A stretch of DNA of 64,000 nt from an uncultured Bacteroidota bacterium. Lineage in GTDB: Bacteria > Bacteroidota > Bacteroidia > Flavobacteriales > Flavobacteriaceae. Shown here piece by piece: positions 54,788-64,000 of this stretch. The notes below the pieces were generated by a model. The model did not search any database. It was not told where the DNA came from and was given only the letters and a program-made list of their open reading frames with translations. The translations under genes were made by a program, and so were the position numbers. Positions within the stretch are counted from its first letter, which is position 1. Every line of letters starts with the position of its first letter. The stretch lies in contig CACERG010000002.1 in the NCBI GenBank assembly GCA_902561795.1, positions 62,001 through 126,000 on the forward strand, in the 5' to 3' direction.

Positions 54788-55318
54788 ATGAAAAATATCA
54801 CATACACAATATCAGTATATGCAGAGAATAATGTTGGTTTGCTCAATCGTATTTCTGCAATTTTTCTAAAGCGCCACATAAATTTAGAAAGCTTTTCCAC
54901 ATCTGCATCAGAAATTCCAGATGTATTTCGATTTGTAATTGTTGTTAATACAGATGCAGACAGGGTTAGAAAAATTGTTCAACAAATTGAAAAACAAGTT
55001 GATGTTATTAAGGCTTTTTACCATACTGATGAGGAGACAATCTTTCAAGAAAATGCATTATATAAAGTAAAGTCAAGCTCATTATTCGAAGAACGCCATA
55101 TTCAAAATATTATCAAGTCAAGTCATGCAACCATTGTTACAGTTTCTCCAGAATTCTTTGTAATTGAATTAACTGGCTTTAGAGAAGAAACTGAACAATT
55201 AAGAAAAGATTTGACATCATACGGGCTATTACAATTTGTTCGTTCAGGGAGGATTTCAGTAACAAAAGCAAAGATGGGTATATCAGAAATTTTAAATACT
55301 TTTAAAAACACGAAATAG
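54788..55318 (+). CDS. ilvN: Acetolactate synthase, small regulatory subunit
   Basis: 176 residues. The N-terminal ACT domain (about 1-78) has [17 protein letters not shown] and [11 protein letters not shown], typical of valine-binding subunits, and the C-terminal IlvN domain follows with [17 protein letters not shown] and an [12 protein letters not shown] helix. It confers valine feedback and activates the large subunit. It lies between ilvB and ilvC with short gaps of one and eight bases. Length matches the long IlvN/IlvH type. Confidence 0.95.
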   Translation: MKNITYTISVYAENNVGLLNRISAIFLKRHINLESFSTSASEIPDVFRFVIVVNTDADRVRKIVQQIEKQVDVIKAFYHTDEETIFQENALYKVKSSSLFEERHIQNIIKSSHATIVTVSPEFFVIELTGFREETEQLRKDLTSYGLLQFVRSGRISVTKAKMGISEILNTFKNTK

Positions 55319-55326
55319 TAAAAATT

Positions 55327-56799
55327 ATGTCAAATTATTTCAATCAACTATCACTGAGAGAGCAACTTCGCCAATTAGGGCAATGCAGATTTATGGAATC
55401 ATCAGAATTTGAAGGAGGTATTTCAGCTCTTAAAGGAAAACAAATTGTAATTATAGGCTGTGGAGCTCAAGGCTTAAACCAAGGATTAAATATGCGTGAT
55501 TCAGGTTTAAAAATCAAATATGCACTTAGAGAGGATGCTATTAAACAAAAGAGAGCTTCTTACGCTAATGCAACAACAAATAACTTTGAAGTAGGACAAT
55601 ATAAAGAATTAATACCATCTGCAGATCTTGTTATTAATCTAACTCCAGATAAAAATCATACTTCAGTTGTAGAAGAAATTATGCCTTTAATGAAAAAAGG
55701 AGCAACGTTGTCATATTCTCATGGATTTAACATTGTTGAAGAAGGTATGAAGGTACGTGAGGATCTGACTGTAATTATGGTTGCACCTAAATGTCCTGGA
55801 TCAGAAGTAAGAGAAGAATATAAAAGAGGGTTTGGAGTACCAACATTAATTGCCGTACATCCTGAGAATGATCCTAATGGTGACGGACTTGATCAAGCAA
55901 AAGCCTATGCATTTGCTACAGGAGGTCATCGTGCTGGAGTTTTAGAATCTTCTTTTGTTGCCGAAGTTAAATCCGACTTGATGGGTGAGCAAACAATTCT
56001 TTGTGGCGTATTGCAAACCGGATCTATTTTAAGTTTTAACAAAATGGTAGATGAAGGAATAGATCATGGATATGCAGCTAAATTAATTCAATATGGTTGG
56101 GAGACTATCACCGAGGCATTGAAGCACGGAGGAATAACGAATATGATGGATCGTTTATCAAATCCTGCGAAGATAAAGGCATTTGAATTGTCTGAAAGGT
56201 TGAAGAAAATTTTGACCCCTTTGTTTCAAAAGCATATGGATGACATTATGTCTGGAAATTTTTCTAAAACTATGATGCAAGATTGGGATAATGATGACAA
56301 AAACTTATTGTCATGGAGAGCTGAAACTGAAAAAACAGCTTTTGAAAAAACACCAATTACAAATCAGCAAATATCGGAACAGGAGTTTTTTGACAATGGA
56401 ATTTTAATGGTTGCTTTTGTAAGAGCTGGCGTTGAACTTGCATTTGACACAATGGTTGCCGCTGGTATTAAAGAAGAATCAGCATATTACGAATCATTAC
56501 ATGAAACGCCCTTAATTGCCAATACGATTGCTAGAAAAAAATTATTTGAGATGAATCGAATAATTTCTGATACAGCAGAATATGGTTGTTACTTATTTGA
56601 TCACGCGGCAAAACCTATCTTGGCTGAATTTATGAAAGACATAAAATCCGATGTTATTGGTAATGGGAAAAATTTGGGAGATAATGGAGTCGATAATAAA
56701 AAGTTAATTGATGTTAATGAAATAATACGTTACCATCCTGTAGAGATAATTGGCTACGAATTGAGGACCTCAATGACAGCTATGAAGAAAATTTTGTAA
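55327..56799 (+). CDS. ilvC: Ketol-acid reductoisomerase, class II
   Basis: 490 residues, the long class II form with a duplicated knotted domain. The N-terminal NLREQL-type start ([15 protein letters not shown]) and NADP motif [17 protein letters not shown] around 45-60 are diagnostic; catalytic acidic residues lie in [12 protein letters not shown] and the [13 protein letters not shown] region. It isomerises and reduces acetolactate to the dihydroxy acid. It lies between ilvN and ilvA; its stop directly abuts ilvA's ATG, so the two are coupled. Confidence 0.97.
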   Translation: MSNYFNQLSLREQLRQLGQCRFMESSEFEGGISALKGKQIVIIGCGAQGLNQGLNMRDSGLKIKYALREDAIKQKRASYANATTNNFEVGQYKELIPSADLVINLTPDKNHTSVVEEIMPLMKKGATLSYSHGFNIVEEGMKVREDLTVIMVAPKCPGSEVREEYKRGFGVPTLIAVHPENDPNGDGLDQAKAYAFATGGHRAGVLESSFVAEVKSDLMGEQTILCGVLQTGSILSFNKMVDEGIDHGYAAKLIQYGWETITEALKHGGITNMMDRLSNPAKIKAFELSERLKKILTPLFQKHMDDIMSGNFSKTMMQDWDNDDKNLLSWRAETEKTAFEKTPITNQQISEQEFFDNGILMVAFVRAGVELAFDTMVAAGIKEESAYYESLHETPLIANTIARKKLFEMNRIISDTAEYGCYLFDHAAKPILAEFMKDIKSDVIGNGKNLGDNGVDNKKLIDVNEIIRYHPVEIIGYELRTSMTAMKKIL

Positions 56800-58050
56800 A
56801 TGCAATCACTTCCATCACTAGAAGGAGTGACCAAAGCGGAAAAAAGGCTTAAGGGTTTAATACGAGTGACTCCTTTGGAATTCAATAAACGTTTATCTAA
56901 TATTACTAACTCGTCTATTCTTTTAAAAAGAGAAGATGTTCAGCAAATAAGGTCATTTAAAATTAGGGGTGCGTATAATAAAATCTCATCATTAGATGAA
57001 AACGACTTTAAAAATGGAATTGTATGTGCCAGTGCTGGTAATCATGCTCAAGGATTTGCTTTTTCATGTAAAAAATTAAAAATAAATGGTGAGGTATATA
57101 TGCCAGCCACAACTCCGCAACAAAAAATTTCACAAGTTAGAATGTTTGGAGGGGATTATGTTGATATCAAATTAGTTGGAGACACTTATGATGCCTGTCA
57201 AACAGTTGCCTTAAATGCAGCAAAAAATTCCAAAAAAATATTTATTCATCCTTTTGACGATAAAATTGTTATCGAGGGTCAGGCAACAATTGCATTGGAA
57301 ATGCTTCAACAAAGCTCAAGAAGTTATGATTACATAATCGTCCCAATTGGAGGAGGTGGTCTTGTCTCAGGTATTTTAACAGTCCTAAAAAAACTTTCAC
57401 CAAAAACTAAAGTTATAGGCGTAGAACCTGAGGGTGCCCCAAGTATGAAGACCTCAATAAATTTAGGGAAAAGAATATCACTAAGTGAGATCGATGGATT
57501 CGTAGATGGGGCAGCTGTTCGCCAAGTGGGGAAATTACCATTCAAAATTTGTAAAGATCTTTTAGATGAAATTATTTTGGTCCCAGAAGGAAAGGTGTGT
57601 CAAACAATTTTGGATCTCTATAGTATGGACGGCATTATTGCTGAACCTGCGGGAGCATTAGCTATATCTGCATTAGATATGATAAAAAATATTATTTCTA
57701 AAAAGCATGTTGCTGTTTTACTATGTGGAGGTAATAATGATGTTTTCCGCATGCCAGAAATTAAAGAACGAGCTCTAGTTTATGGTGGATTAAAACATTA
57801 TTTTTTAGTTGATTTTCCTCAACGCTCTGGTGCGTTAAAACAATTTGTTACTCAAATACTAGGGAAAAATGATGACATTACCCATTTTGAGTTTTCCAAA
57901 AAAAATTTCAGAAACAATGCACCTGCTGTTGTTGGAATTCAATTAAAAAAAGCTGCTGATTTTGGGCTTTTGGTAGAAAGAATGAAAAAGTATAACTTTC
58001 ACTTCGATTATTTAAATGACAAACAGAGTTTGTTTCAATTTTTAATCTAA
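56800..58050 (+). CDS. ilvA: Threonine ammonia-lyase (threonine deaminase)
   Basis: 416 residues, PLP fold-type II. The Schiff-base lysine lies in [12 protein letters not shown] near 53, the phosphate-binding GGGG loop is [12 protein letters not shown] near 180, and the C-terminal part (about 330-416) is a single ACT-like regulatory domain ([16 protein letters not shown]). It makes 2-oxobutanoate for isoleucine. One regulatory domain, not two as in E. coli IlvA, is the common Bacteroidota form and is still likely isoleucine-sensitive. It directly follows ilvC and is followed by gapN after 17 bases. Confidence 0.94.
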   Translation: MQSLPSLEGVTKAEKRLKGLIRVTPLEFNKRLSNITNSSILLKREDVQQIRSFKIRGAYNKISSLDENDFKNGIVCASAGNHAQGFAFSCKKLKINGEVYMPATTPQQKISQVRMFGGDYVDIKLVGDTYDACQTVALNAAKNSKKIFIHPFDDKIVIEGQATIALEMLQQSSRSYDYIIVPIGGGGLVSGILTVLKKLSPKTKVIGVEPEGAPSMKTSINLGKRISLSEIDGFVDGAAVRQVGKLPFKICKDLLDEIILVPEGKVCQTILDLYSMDGIIAEPAGALAISALDMIKNIISKKHVAVLLCGGNNDVFRMPEIKERALVYGGLKHYFLVDFPQRSGALKQFVTQILGKNDDITHFEFSKKNFRNNAPAVVGIQLKKAADFGLLVERMKKYNFHFDYLNDKQSLFQFLI

Positions 58051-58067
58051 AATTGCAAAAAAAGAAA

Positions 58068-59648
58068 ATGAAAAATATTATAACTGAAATACCAGAGGAA
58101 CATAAAATTAAGCCCCTAGCTTGCGAGGAATATCTGGTAAATGGCCAAATAAAAAAATGGAAAGGAGCCACATCAGAGGTTTTTTCTGTTATACAAACCG
58201 ATGGGGAACCCACTTTACTAGGAACAATTCCGGATATGGAAACTGATTCTGCTTTGGAAGCTCTAGATGCTGCCAAAACAGCCTTTAATCGAGGTCAAGG
58301 TTTATGGCCTACAATGAAAGTTGGAGAACGACTAAAATGTATGGAAACCTTTGTGGAAAAAATGAAATTACATCGCGAAGAAGTAGTAAAGCTTTTAATG
58401 TGGGAGATTTGTAAAAATAAATCTGACTCATATAAAGAATTCGACAGAACAATTGACTATATATATGATACTATTGAAGCTTATAAGGATCTCGATAGAA
58501 CAGCAGCAAAGTTTGACAAAGAAGGAGGTATTTATGCGCACATAAGAAGAGGTCCTTTAGGCGTTGTGCTTTGTTTAGGTCCTTATAACTATCCTTTAAA
58601 TGAGACTTTTTGTTTGTTAATTCCTGCAATCATTATGGGTAACACAGCTATTTTTAAACCAGCAAAACATGGTGTTTTGTTAATAGCGCCATTACTAAAA
58701 GCATTTCAAGAGAGTTTCCCACCTGGAGTTGTAAACATTTTATTTGGTAGGGGAAGAAAAATTGCTACTCCAATAATGAAGACTGGTTTAATTGACGTTC
58801 TAGCCTTAATTGGTCATAGTTCATCAGCTGTCTCATTACAAGATCAACATCCCAATAAAAATCGTTTGAGATTAGTACTTGGTTTAGAAGCTAAAAATCC
58901 AGGTATCATTCTTCCTGACGCTGATTTAGACCACACCATTAAAGAGTGTATATCTGGAACTTTGTCTTATAATGGCCAGAGATGTACTGCCCTAAAGGTA
59001 TTGTATGTTCATGAATCTATAGTTGATGAATTTAATCAGCAATTTGCTAAGGCAGTGGATAATTTAAAATTAGGAATGCCCTGGGATGATGCTTTTTTGA
59101 CACCTTTACCAGAACCTACAAAACCGTCATATATTCAAGAATTGATTAAGGATGCAATCGATAAAGGCGCTAAAGTTATAAATAAAAAAGGTGGTCAACT
59201 AACTGACAATTATTCCTTTCCTGCAATTTTATATCCAGTCACTGAAGATATGAAGCTCTATCAAGAAGAGCAATTTGGTCCTGTAATTCCAATTATTCCT
59301 TATAAAGAAATTGATGAACCTCTTGATGCTATGGCAGCTTCAGAATACGGTCAGCAAGTAAGTTTGTTTGGCAGAGATGTATCTAGACTAGCTCCTCTAG
59401 TAGACACACTTGCCAATTTAGTTTGCCGAGTTAATCTTAATTCTGCATGTCAAAGGGGTCCGGATGTTTACCCTTTCACGGGAAGAAAAAATTCTGCTGT
59501 GAGTACCTTGAGTGTTCACGACGCCTTACGCTCCTTTTCTATAAGAACCTTTTTGGCTTCAAAAGATACACCCTCAAATAATGAAATTTTAGAGCGCTTA
59601 CTTAATTCAGAAAAATCAAACTTTGTCTCTACAGACTATTTGTTGTAG
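58068..59648 (+). CDS. gapN: NADP-dependent glyceraldehyde-3-phosphate dehydrogenase (non-phosphorylating, ALDH family)
   Basis: 526 residues from the ATG at 58068; a TTG at 58053 would add five basic residues. ALDH landmarks: [13 protein letters not shown] near 175, Glu274 in LGLEAKNPG and the nucleophile Cys306 in [10 protein letters not shown]. The [10 protein letters not shown] and RCTALK variants and the [20 protein letters not shown] tail match the GapN clade rather than general ALDHs. It would oxidise glyceraldehyde 3-phosphate to 3-phosphoglycerate while making NADPH, which IlvC consumes; its place after the ilv genes may reflect that need. The name rests on motif similarity, and an alternative aldehyde substrate cannot be excluded. 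Confidence 0.82.
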   Translation: MKNIITEIPEEHKIKPLACEEYLVNGQIKKWKGATSEVFSVIQTDGEPTLLGTIPDMETDSALEALDAAKTAFNRGQGLWPTMKVGERLKCMETFVEKMKLHREEVVKLLMWEICKNKSDSYKEFDRTIDYIYDTIEAYKDLDRTAAKFDKEGGIYAHIRRGPLGVVLCLGPYNYPLNETFCLLIPAIIMGNTAIFKPAKHGVLLIAPLLKAFQESFPPGVVNILFGRGRKIATPIMKTGLIDVLALIGHSSSAVSLQDQHPNKNRLRLVLGLEAKNPGIILPDADLDHTIKECISGTLSYNGQRCTALKVLYVHESIVDEFNQQFAKAVDNLKLGMPWDDAFLTPLPEPTKPSYIQELIKDAIDKGAKVINKKGGQLTDNYSFPAILYPVTEDMKLYQEEQFGPVIPIIPYKEIDEPLDAMAASEYGQQVSLFGRDVSRLAPLVDTLANLVCRVNLNSACQRGPDVYPFTGRKNSAVSTLSVHDALRSFSIRTFLASKDTPSNNEILERLLNSEKSNFVSTDYLL

Positions 59649-59651
59649 TAT

Positions 59652-60266
59652 TCAATTAAATTTTCTTTTAAAACTTGAATAAATAAAAGATTGTTCTGTG
59701 TTAAATGGAGTTTTATGTATTTTATATTCACAGTCTATTAATTTGAAGCTGTCTTCAAAATTACTTTTTATTGTATCACAATTATATCGAGTAACTTGAA
59801 GTCCACTACACTTAAGTGGACCACGATCTGAAAATGTACTAAGTAATAGGTGATTTATAACATTCTTTCTTACAACATTCTTATAATAGTTTATATGTTT
59901 TGGTTCAGTGAGAAAATGAAAACAAGCCCTATCATGCCAAAGATTATATGTTTTTTTTGGTTTAAAGTTTAAAATATCACATGAAATCCATTCTATTTTA
60001 TTTGAGATTTTTCCTAATCTTAGTTTTGCACGATTAAGGGCATTTTCTGATATATCTAAAACAGTAATATTATCAAACCCCAATTCTAGAAGTGAATCAA
60101 CAACTCGACTGTCACCACCACCAATATCGATAATAGGTAAACTTTTATCTAAACTTAAACTTTCAATAAATTCTATACTGTAGGATGGATAATCTTCAGT
60201 CCAGCTAACTTCAGAAGGTCCCTTTGTTTCATATATATTATTCCAATGTTCTACACTTTTACTCAT
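59652..60266 (-). CDS. Class I SAM-dependent methyltransferase
   Basis: 204 residues of the Rossmann methyltransferase fold. Motif I is IIDIGGGDSRVVDSLL near 45-60, motif II VLDISENALNRAK near 69-81, and a WHDRACFHFLT segment follows. There is no signal peptide. The family is broad (small methyltransferase, thiopurine or tellurite-like). The substrate is unknown. It is convergent with gapN (three bases apart) and starts one base downstream of the DUF5916 gene stop, so it may belong to that transcript. Confidence 0.82.
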   Translation of the reverse strand: MSKSVEHWNNIYETKGPSEVSWTEDYPSYSIEFIESLSLDKSLPIIDIGGGDSRVVDSLLELGFDNITVLDISENALNRAKLRLGKISNKIEWISCDILNFKPKKTYNLWHDRACFHFLTEPKHINYYKNVVRKNVINHLLLSTFSDRGPLKCSGLQVTRYNCDTIKSNFEDSFKLIDCEYKIHKTPFNTEQSFIYSSFKRKFN

Positions 60267-60267
60267 T

Positions 60268-62430
60268 TTATAAATTTAACCAATAATTAATTTTTAATGT
60301 CAAACTCCATGTCCTTGAAGTTATAGGGATCTTGGTTTCATTGCTATTAAATACTAAAAAAATATCAGAGGCAGGTTTATAGCGCCATTGGAACCTGGAG
60401 TTAAAATTCCAAACTCCTAGTTGTTCATTATATTGTATTAGGTTTGAAAAAAAAATCGTATTTGTAAATGTTAGATTTGCTTTTAATCCGAAAAGCCAAA
60501 ATGAATTATTATTCCATGGATACGGAAGATTAATTTGGTTAAAATTTACTACAGAACTTATATCCAAAAGTGGCTGAAATCTATATCCAAACTCTCCAAG
60601 AAAGGCAGTTCTTTTTCCTTGGTTGTAATATCCACCATTAATAGCTTCCACTGAATAGGTAAATCTATTTTGAGGTTTACCCTCGTAAGATACCATTAAA
60701 CTATTCCAATTATGCTCTGTACCTTCTTGAAGTATTGATATTCCATTTCTTAAAGGATCAAAATCAGATAATAATTGAATGAATTGATTTTGAAAGCCTA
60801 TTGATAGACGACTTCGATTTCTAAAATTAAAGAGATATTTTAGTGATGTTAATCTGTCTTTATTATCCCAATTGGTATTAAAAAAAAATGTTTGTTCGAT
60901 ACTTGGACCATGCGAGAGCAAAGATTTCTCATTTTTTAAGTATATCAAATGTCCAGCTCTTGAATGTAGCTTAAAAATATTTTTTCTAGGTATAAAACCG
61001 ACTTCTGCTGTATAACCTTCTGAAATATATTCCTGTTGGACTCTCCAATTCCATCTTACTGATTGATAAGCTATATGAGAAGCAAATACATTTCCTTGAT
61101 TCTCCTTTAAAGAACTTAATGACTGTAAAAATAATAATTTACCATTCCATAAGTTATCTTCAGAAAAGTAGTTGTATTCAATCCCGAGATTCCTATTAAA
61201 TATGGTATTAGAGATAGGTGAACTACTCGAATTAAATTTTTGCTTGTTAACAAAAATTAAACTAATGTTAGATCTATCTAAAACTTTTCTCTGTAAGGTA
61301 AAAACTCCGAAATTTTCAGAAGCTAAAGCTAAGTTTTCGTCAGACTGAGTTTGAAGATTTAGAAGACCTAGTCGCCAATTCTCATCAATATTTCCACTTA
61401 ATCTTAGACCTCCAATAATAGGTACATTGAGCCCTACTCTCCTTGAAAAAAAAGGACGAATAGTTTTGTATCCAAAATTTGAAAATAGGTCTGCATTTTC
61501 TAAAAAAAATTGTCTTCTCTCAGGGAAAAAAAGTTCAAATCGATCAAGATTTGTTACCTGTCTATCAACCTCGGCTTGGGAAAAATCAGGATTAATTGTA
61601 ATATCTAAGTTCAAAGCAGAAGTCAAATTATATTTTATGTCACCCCCAATTTTAAAGTTATTGCTTTCTACATTTTCATTTTTTCTAAAAGCATTATTTG
61701 CGATGTAAGGTATCAAGGAAATATTATTTTCCTGTTTTGGTGGAGGGTCCACCCAAATTAGTGCTCCTGCATAAGCTAATGATACTGAAGGAAATTGACG
61801 CGGAACAGGTGCCCAGCTTGATTTTTCACTCGCTTTTAAATCAAGCCGGCTAAAATTTATTCCCCATTCTGAACTATTTTTATCATATCGTATAGATTTG
61901 AAAGGTATAGCAATTTCACAAACCCATTTTTTTTCATCAAATTTAACCTTAGAGTACCATTTTGTATCCCAATTCAAATCTACACTTCGACCATCATACA
62001 TAGTTCCATCCCATTGTGCACCATATGCATTTAAACCAAACGTAAAACCAGTAGTTTGATTATTGAATGGATCTATTGCTAAAAGGAAATTATCATTTTT
62101 ATTAAATGAAAAGTCTCTTTTTAAAGATTCGACTACATATTTTCCTTTTACTGAATTATTAAAAAAAATTATTGCGACGTAAAAAAAATCATCATCAAAT
62201 GTAACTCTTGCTTCAGAAAATTGAGACGCTTTTTGATTGTCTACTGGAGTTATCATAAAAAAATCTTTTCCTATATCGCATTCTTTCCAAGTTACTTCGT
62301 CAATTATACCATCAATTTTAATCTTTTCATTTGTTTTTTTAATGAGGATCTTGTAATCTTCAAAATTTATTTGTGACAAAATTAATTTTGAAAACATAAA
62401 AAAACCAAAAAAAAATCTAGCAGTATTCAA
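60268..62430 (-). CDS. DUF5916 outer-membrane protein with N-terminal CBM9-like domain
   Basis: 720 residues from a TTG at 62430, which alone gives a signal peptide (hydrophobic to about residue 17, cleavage near LSQI); the nearest ATG would leave a truncated leader. The N-terminal 200 residues form a CBM9-like beta-sandwich with KIDGIIDEVTWKEC and VTFDDDFFYVAIIF. The rest is the DUF5916 barrel-like region with INFSRLDLKASEKSSW, INPDFSQAEVDRQVTNLDRFELFFPERR and later strands ending YWLNL. Such proteins sit in the outer membrane of Bacteroidota; function unknown, carbohydrate binding proposed from CBM9. It precedes the GT4 gene. Confidence 0.88.
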   Translation of the reverse strand: MNTARFFFGFFMFSKLILSQINFEDYKILIKKTNEKIKIDGIIDEVTWKECDIGKDFFMITPVDNQKASQFSEARVTFDDDFFYVAIIFFNNSVKGKYVVESLKRDFSFNKNDNFLLAIDPFNNQTTGFTFGLNAYGAQWDGTMYDGRSVDLNWDTKWYSKVKFDEKKWVCEIAIPFKSIRYDKNSSEWGINFSRLDLKASEKSSWAPVPRQFPSVSLAYAGALIWVDPPPKQENNISLIPYIANNAFRKNENVESNNFKIGGDIKYNLTSALNLDITINPDFSQAEVDRQVTNLDRFELFFPERRQFFLENADLFSNFGYKTIRPFFSRRVGLNVPIIGGLRLSGNIDENWRLGLLNLQTQSDENLALASENFGVFTLQRKVLDRSNISLIFVNKQKFNSSSSPISNTIFNRNLGIEYNYFSEDNLWNGKLLFLQSLSSLKENQGNVFASHIAYQSVRWNWRVQQEYISEGYTAEVGFIPRKNIFKLHSRAGHLIYLKNEKSLLSHGPSIEQTFFFNTNWDNKDRLTSLKYLFNFRNRSRLSIGFQNQFIQLLSDFDPLRNGISILQEGTEHNWNSLMVSYEGKPQNRFTYSVEAINGGYYNQGKRTAFLGEFGYRFQPLLDISSVVNFNQINLPYPWNNNSFWLFGLKANLTFTNTIFFSNLIQYNEQLGVWNFNSRFQWRYKPASDIFLVFNSNETKIPITSRTWSLTLKINYWLNL

Positions 62431-62445
62431 GTTAAATTTGATTGT

Positions 62446-63582
62446 CTATTTATTTTGTGACAAATATTTATCCCACATTGAAGCATATGAAGTCCAGCTA
62501 TATTTACTAATATTTTTTTTTATGTTATTCGTGTATTCTATATTTTTTCTTTTTTCTAATAAACGAATTATTCCTTTTGCAATAGATTGTGGATCATTTT
62601 CAACTACTTCACCTGTTTTGTCTGTAATGATTGGATTCTTTAATCCATTTACATTTGATATTAATACGGGTTTGTTATAATGATATGCAATTGGAGTTAC
62701 TCCACTTTGCGTTCCCGTTGTGTAAGTTTGTGCAATAATATCAGCTCCAGAAAATAGATTTTGTATTTGCTTTTTATTCATAAACTTAAAATCAAGGATA
62801 ATTCTCTTTTTCAATTTAAGTTTTTCAACTAATTTGAAATACTTTTTAGGATTTTCATAGCATTCTCCTGCAACATAAAGTTTAATATTTTTATTTTTTA
62901 AAATTTTTGTACTAAATGATTTTATTAAAAGATCAAGACCTTTGTATTTCCGTATTAAACCAAAAAATAAAACATAATTAGTTGATTGCTCCCAATTAAG
63001 TTTTCTACGAATTTCATCTTGATTTATTATAGGAAGTAGGTTTTCATTAATAGGATGAAAACCAGACCATATTGGTTTTTTATATTGGTTGTTTATTTGT
63101 TTTGCAACAAACTCAGATAGTGTGGTAAAAAAATCAATCTGTTTACCGAAGAAATTAGTTAAGTCGTTATCAAAAATATTTTTTTCGTGAGGAATCCAAT
63201 TATCAACTAAAGCAACTCTTATAATTTTTTCTGAAAGTCTTTTTGCCATCCAGCCATATGACATTGCTAAGAAAGGTGTATAATATCTGAAAACAACAAA
63301 CTTAGGAGAACAAGATTCAACATATCTTAAAACTCTTCTCCAATAAAATGGATTGTAAGCGTGCATTAACCTAGTAATTTTTAATTTTTCTGGAACCATT
63401 TCGTGACTAAATTGTGTTTTACCGGGAAATAAAATTTTTGGATAAAGACTACTAAATGTTAATAATTCGACTTTTCTCCCTTTTTTTTGAAGTGCTAAAG
63501 CAAGTTGATGTTGTGTTTCAGCAATACCGCCTCGGAATGGATATGCAGGACCAATAAGGAGATAATCCAAATTTTTTTTCAC
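62446..63582 (-). CDS. Glycosyltransferase family 4 protein
   Basis: 378 residues from a GTG at 63582, which overlaps the stop of the upstream gene by one base (TAGTG); no ATG is available nearby. The N-terminal YPFRGGIAETQHQLALAL binds acceptor, and the C-terminal GT-B domain has LFFGLIRKYKGLDLLIKSF, AGADIIAQTYTTGTQSGVTPIAYHYNKPVL and TGEVVENDPQSIA, the donor site with the usual EX7E-like region replaced by a Thr/Gln-rich loop. It probably adds a sugar to a lipid or polysaccharide in the cytoplasm. The acceptor is unknown. Confidence 0.9.
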   Translation of the reverse strand: MKKNLDYLLIGPAYPFRGGIAETQHQLALALQKKGRKVELLTFSSLYPKILFPGKTQFSHEMVPEKLKITRLMHAYNPFYWRRVLRYVESCSPKFVVFRYYTPFLAMSYGWMAKRLSEKIIRVALVDNWIPHEKNIFDNDLTNFFGKQIDFFTTLSEFVAKQINNQYKKPIWSGFHPINENLLPIINQDEIRRKLNWEQSTNYVLFFGLIRKYKGLDLLIKSFSTKILKNKNIKLYVAGECYENPKKYFKLVEKLKLKKRIILDFKFMNKKQIQNLFSGADIIAQTYTTGTQSGVTPIAYHYNKPVLISNVNGLKNPIITDKTGEVVENDPQSIAKGIIRLLEKRKNIEYTNNIKKNISKYSWTSYASMWDKYLSQNK

Positions 63583-64000
63583 TATTTGGTTAAAGCTAGT
63601 TTTCTGTTTGATGTATTATATTTTGCCCAAATACCCACCCCAATTGTAAAAATAAAGTAAGTAATCAAAAAATTGAATAGCCAGAAGTTAGTTTGAAGAA
63701 TAATTTCTCCTTGCGCAAGATAAAATAAAGTTAAAAAAGTAAAACCTCTAAAGATTTCAAAATTTGGAGCCCAATTATAATAGTCCATTAGCGATGTAAA
63801 GCCAAATACAGTAGTAAAAATTAAAATTCCAAAATTAAGCTGAAATGCAGGTGTGAAATTGCTAAAACAAAATAGAAAATAAACTAAAACTGCGATAAGG
63901 ACTATAAAATGAAGAGAACCAATTACTTTCCACTTCCAATTGTACTTAGGTGAATATTTGTCATTAATATTCAACTTACGTTTCATAACCGGGAAACGTA
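63582..64000 (-). CDS. C-terminal end of a membrane protein, probably sterol desaturase family, cut by window end
   Basis: The frame stays open to the window edge; an ATG at 63986 is preceded in frame by Arg-Phe-Pro-Val codons, so the true start lies outside. The visible 139 residues hold a basic RKLNINDKYSPKYNWKWK loop and about four hydrophobic helices (around residues 28-48, 55-71, 86-100, 107-124). This layout matches the C-terminal tail of the longer flavobacterial sterol-desaturase/fatty-acid-hydroxylase proteins, where a K-x-Y-P/N-rich loop precedes terminal helices. The catalytic histidine boxes would be in the missing part, so the call is tentative. It overlaps the GT4 start by one base. 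Confidence 0.5.
   Translation of the reverse strand, partial: RFPVMKRKLNINDKYSPKYNWKWKVIGSLHFIVLIAVLVYFLFCFSNFTPAFQLNFGILIFTTVFGFTSLMDYYNWAPNFEIFRGFTFLTLFYLAQGEIILQTNFWLFNFLITYFIFTIGVGIWAKYNTSNRKLALTK

Overview
The window looks like a chromosomal segment of a marine member of the Flavobacteriia (Bacteroidota). This rests on the very AT-rich, tightly packed coding, flavobacterial gene orders (ftsK-lolA-lptF/G-ribB; an arginine operon with a succinyl/acetylornithine-type carbamoyltransferase; ilvD-B-N-C-A), class II long IlvC, DUF6702, DUF5916 and YHYH families, and two TAnnTTTG-type promoter matches. I see no rRNA, phage, IS element, integron or CRISPR array. The only tRNA is tRNA-Ser(UGA). 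Every gene appears intact except the two cut by the window ends. No stretch without a gene exceeds 300 bases; the longest (287 bp) holds helically phased T-tracts.

Layout. 1-4498 (+): a sugar or sugar-acid catabolic run: alcohol dehydrogenase (cut), SDR dehydrogenase, TIM-barrel sugar isomerase/epimerase, SMP-30 lactonase and a secreted PhoPQ-related alpha/beta-hydrolase. It faces a membrane-anchored GH3 glycosidase (4522-6939, -). 6990-12004 (+): a five-gene operon of outer-membrane barrel, ABC ATPase, two FtsX-type permeases and a periplasmic LolA-like carrier, probably an envelope lipid or lipoprotein trafficking machine. 12029-16116 (-): DoxX-like protein, SHD1/YHYH fusion protein, SCO copper-thioredoxin lipoprotein, MORN/YwqK-repeat protein and a YHYH lipoprotein, a poorly described set that looks like one periplasmic system. 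16301-22482 (+): an unknown protein, a 59-residue protein, M19 dipeptidase lipoprotein, DUF6702 protein, HupE/UreJ-like membrane protein, S9 peptidase and a small putative lipoprotein. 22519-24791: secreted SMP-30 protein (-) and Tat-exported SGNH hydrolase (+). Then tRNA-Ser and a TSUP permease.

25782-31336 (-) is a cell-envelope block: FtsK, LolA, LptF/G-type permease and RibB with a decayed GTP cyclohydrolase II half. KatG and an NhaC-type antiporter follow (-), then dihydrolipoyl dehydrogenase (+). 36730-45479 (-) is a nine-gene arginine/proline operon read GNAT acetyltransferase, argG, argC, proC, argD, argF', argB, argE-like, argH. Divergent from it are tilS and dsbD (+), followed by nitroreductase and ALDH (-). 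51375-59648 (+) is the branched-chain amino-acid operon ilvD-ilvB-ilvN-ilvC-ilvA with gapN attached. The window ends (-) with a methyltransferase, a DUF5916 outer-membrane protein, a GT4 glycosyltransferase and the C-terminal end of a membrane protein, probably a sterol-desaturase-family enzyme.

The parts that look least described are the ABC/LolA-like/barrel operon, the YHYH-SCO-MORN cluster with its fusion protein, the structured leader of the arginine operon, and the phased T-tract array.
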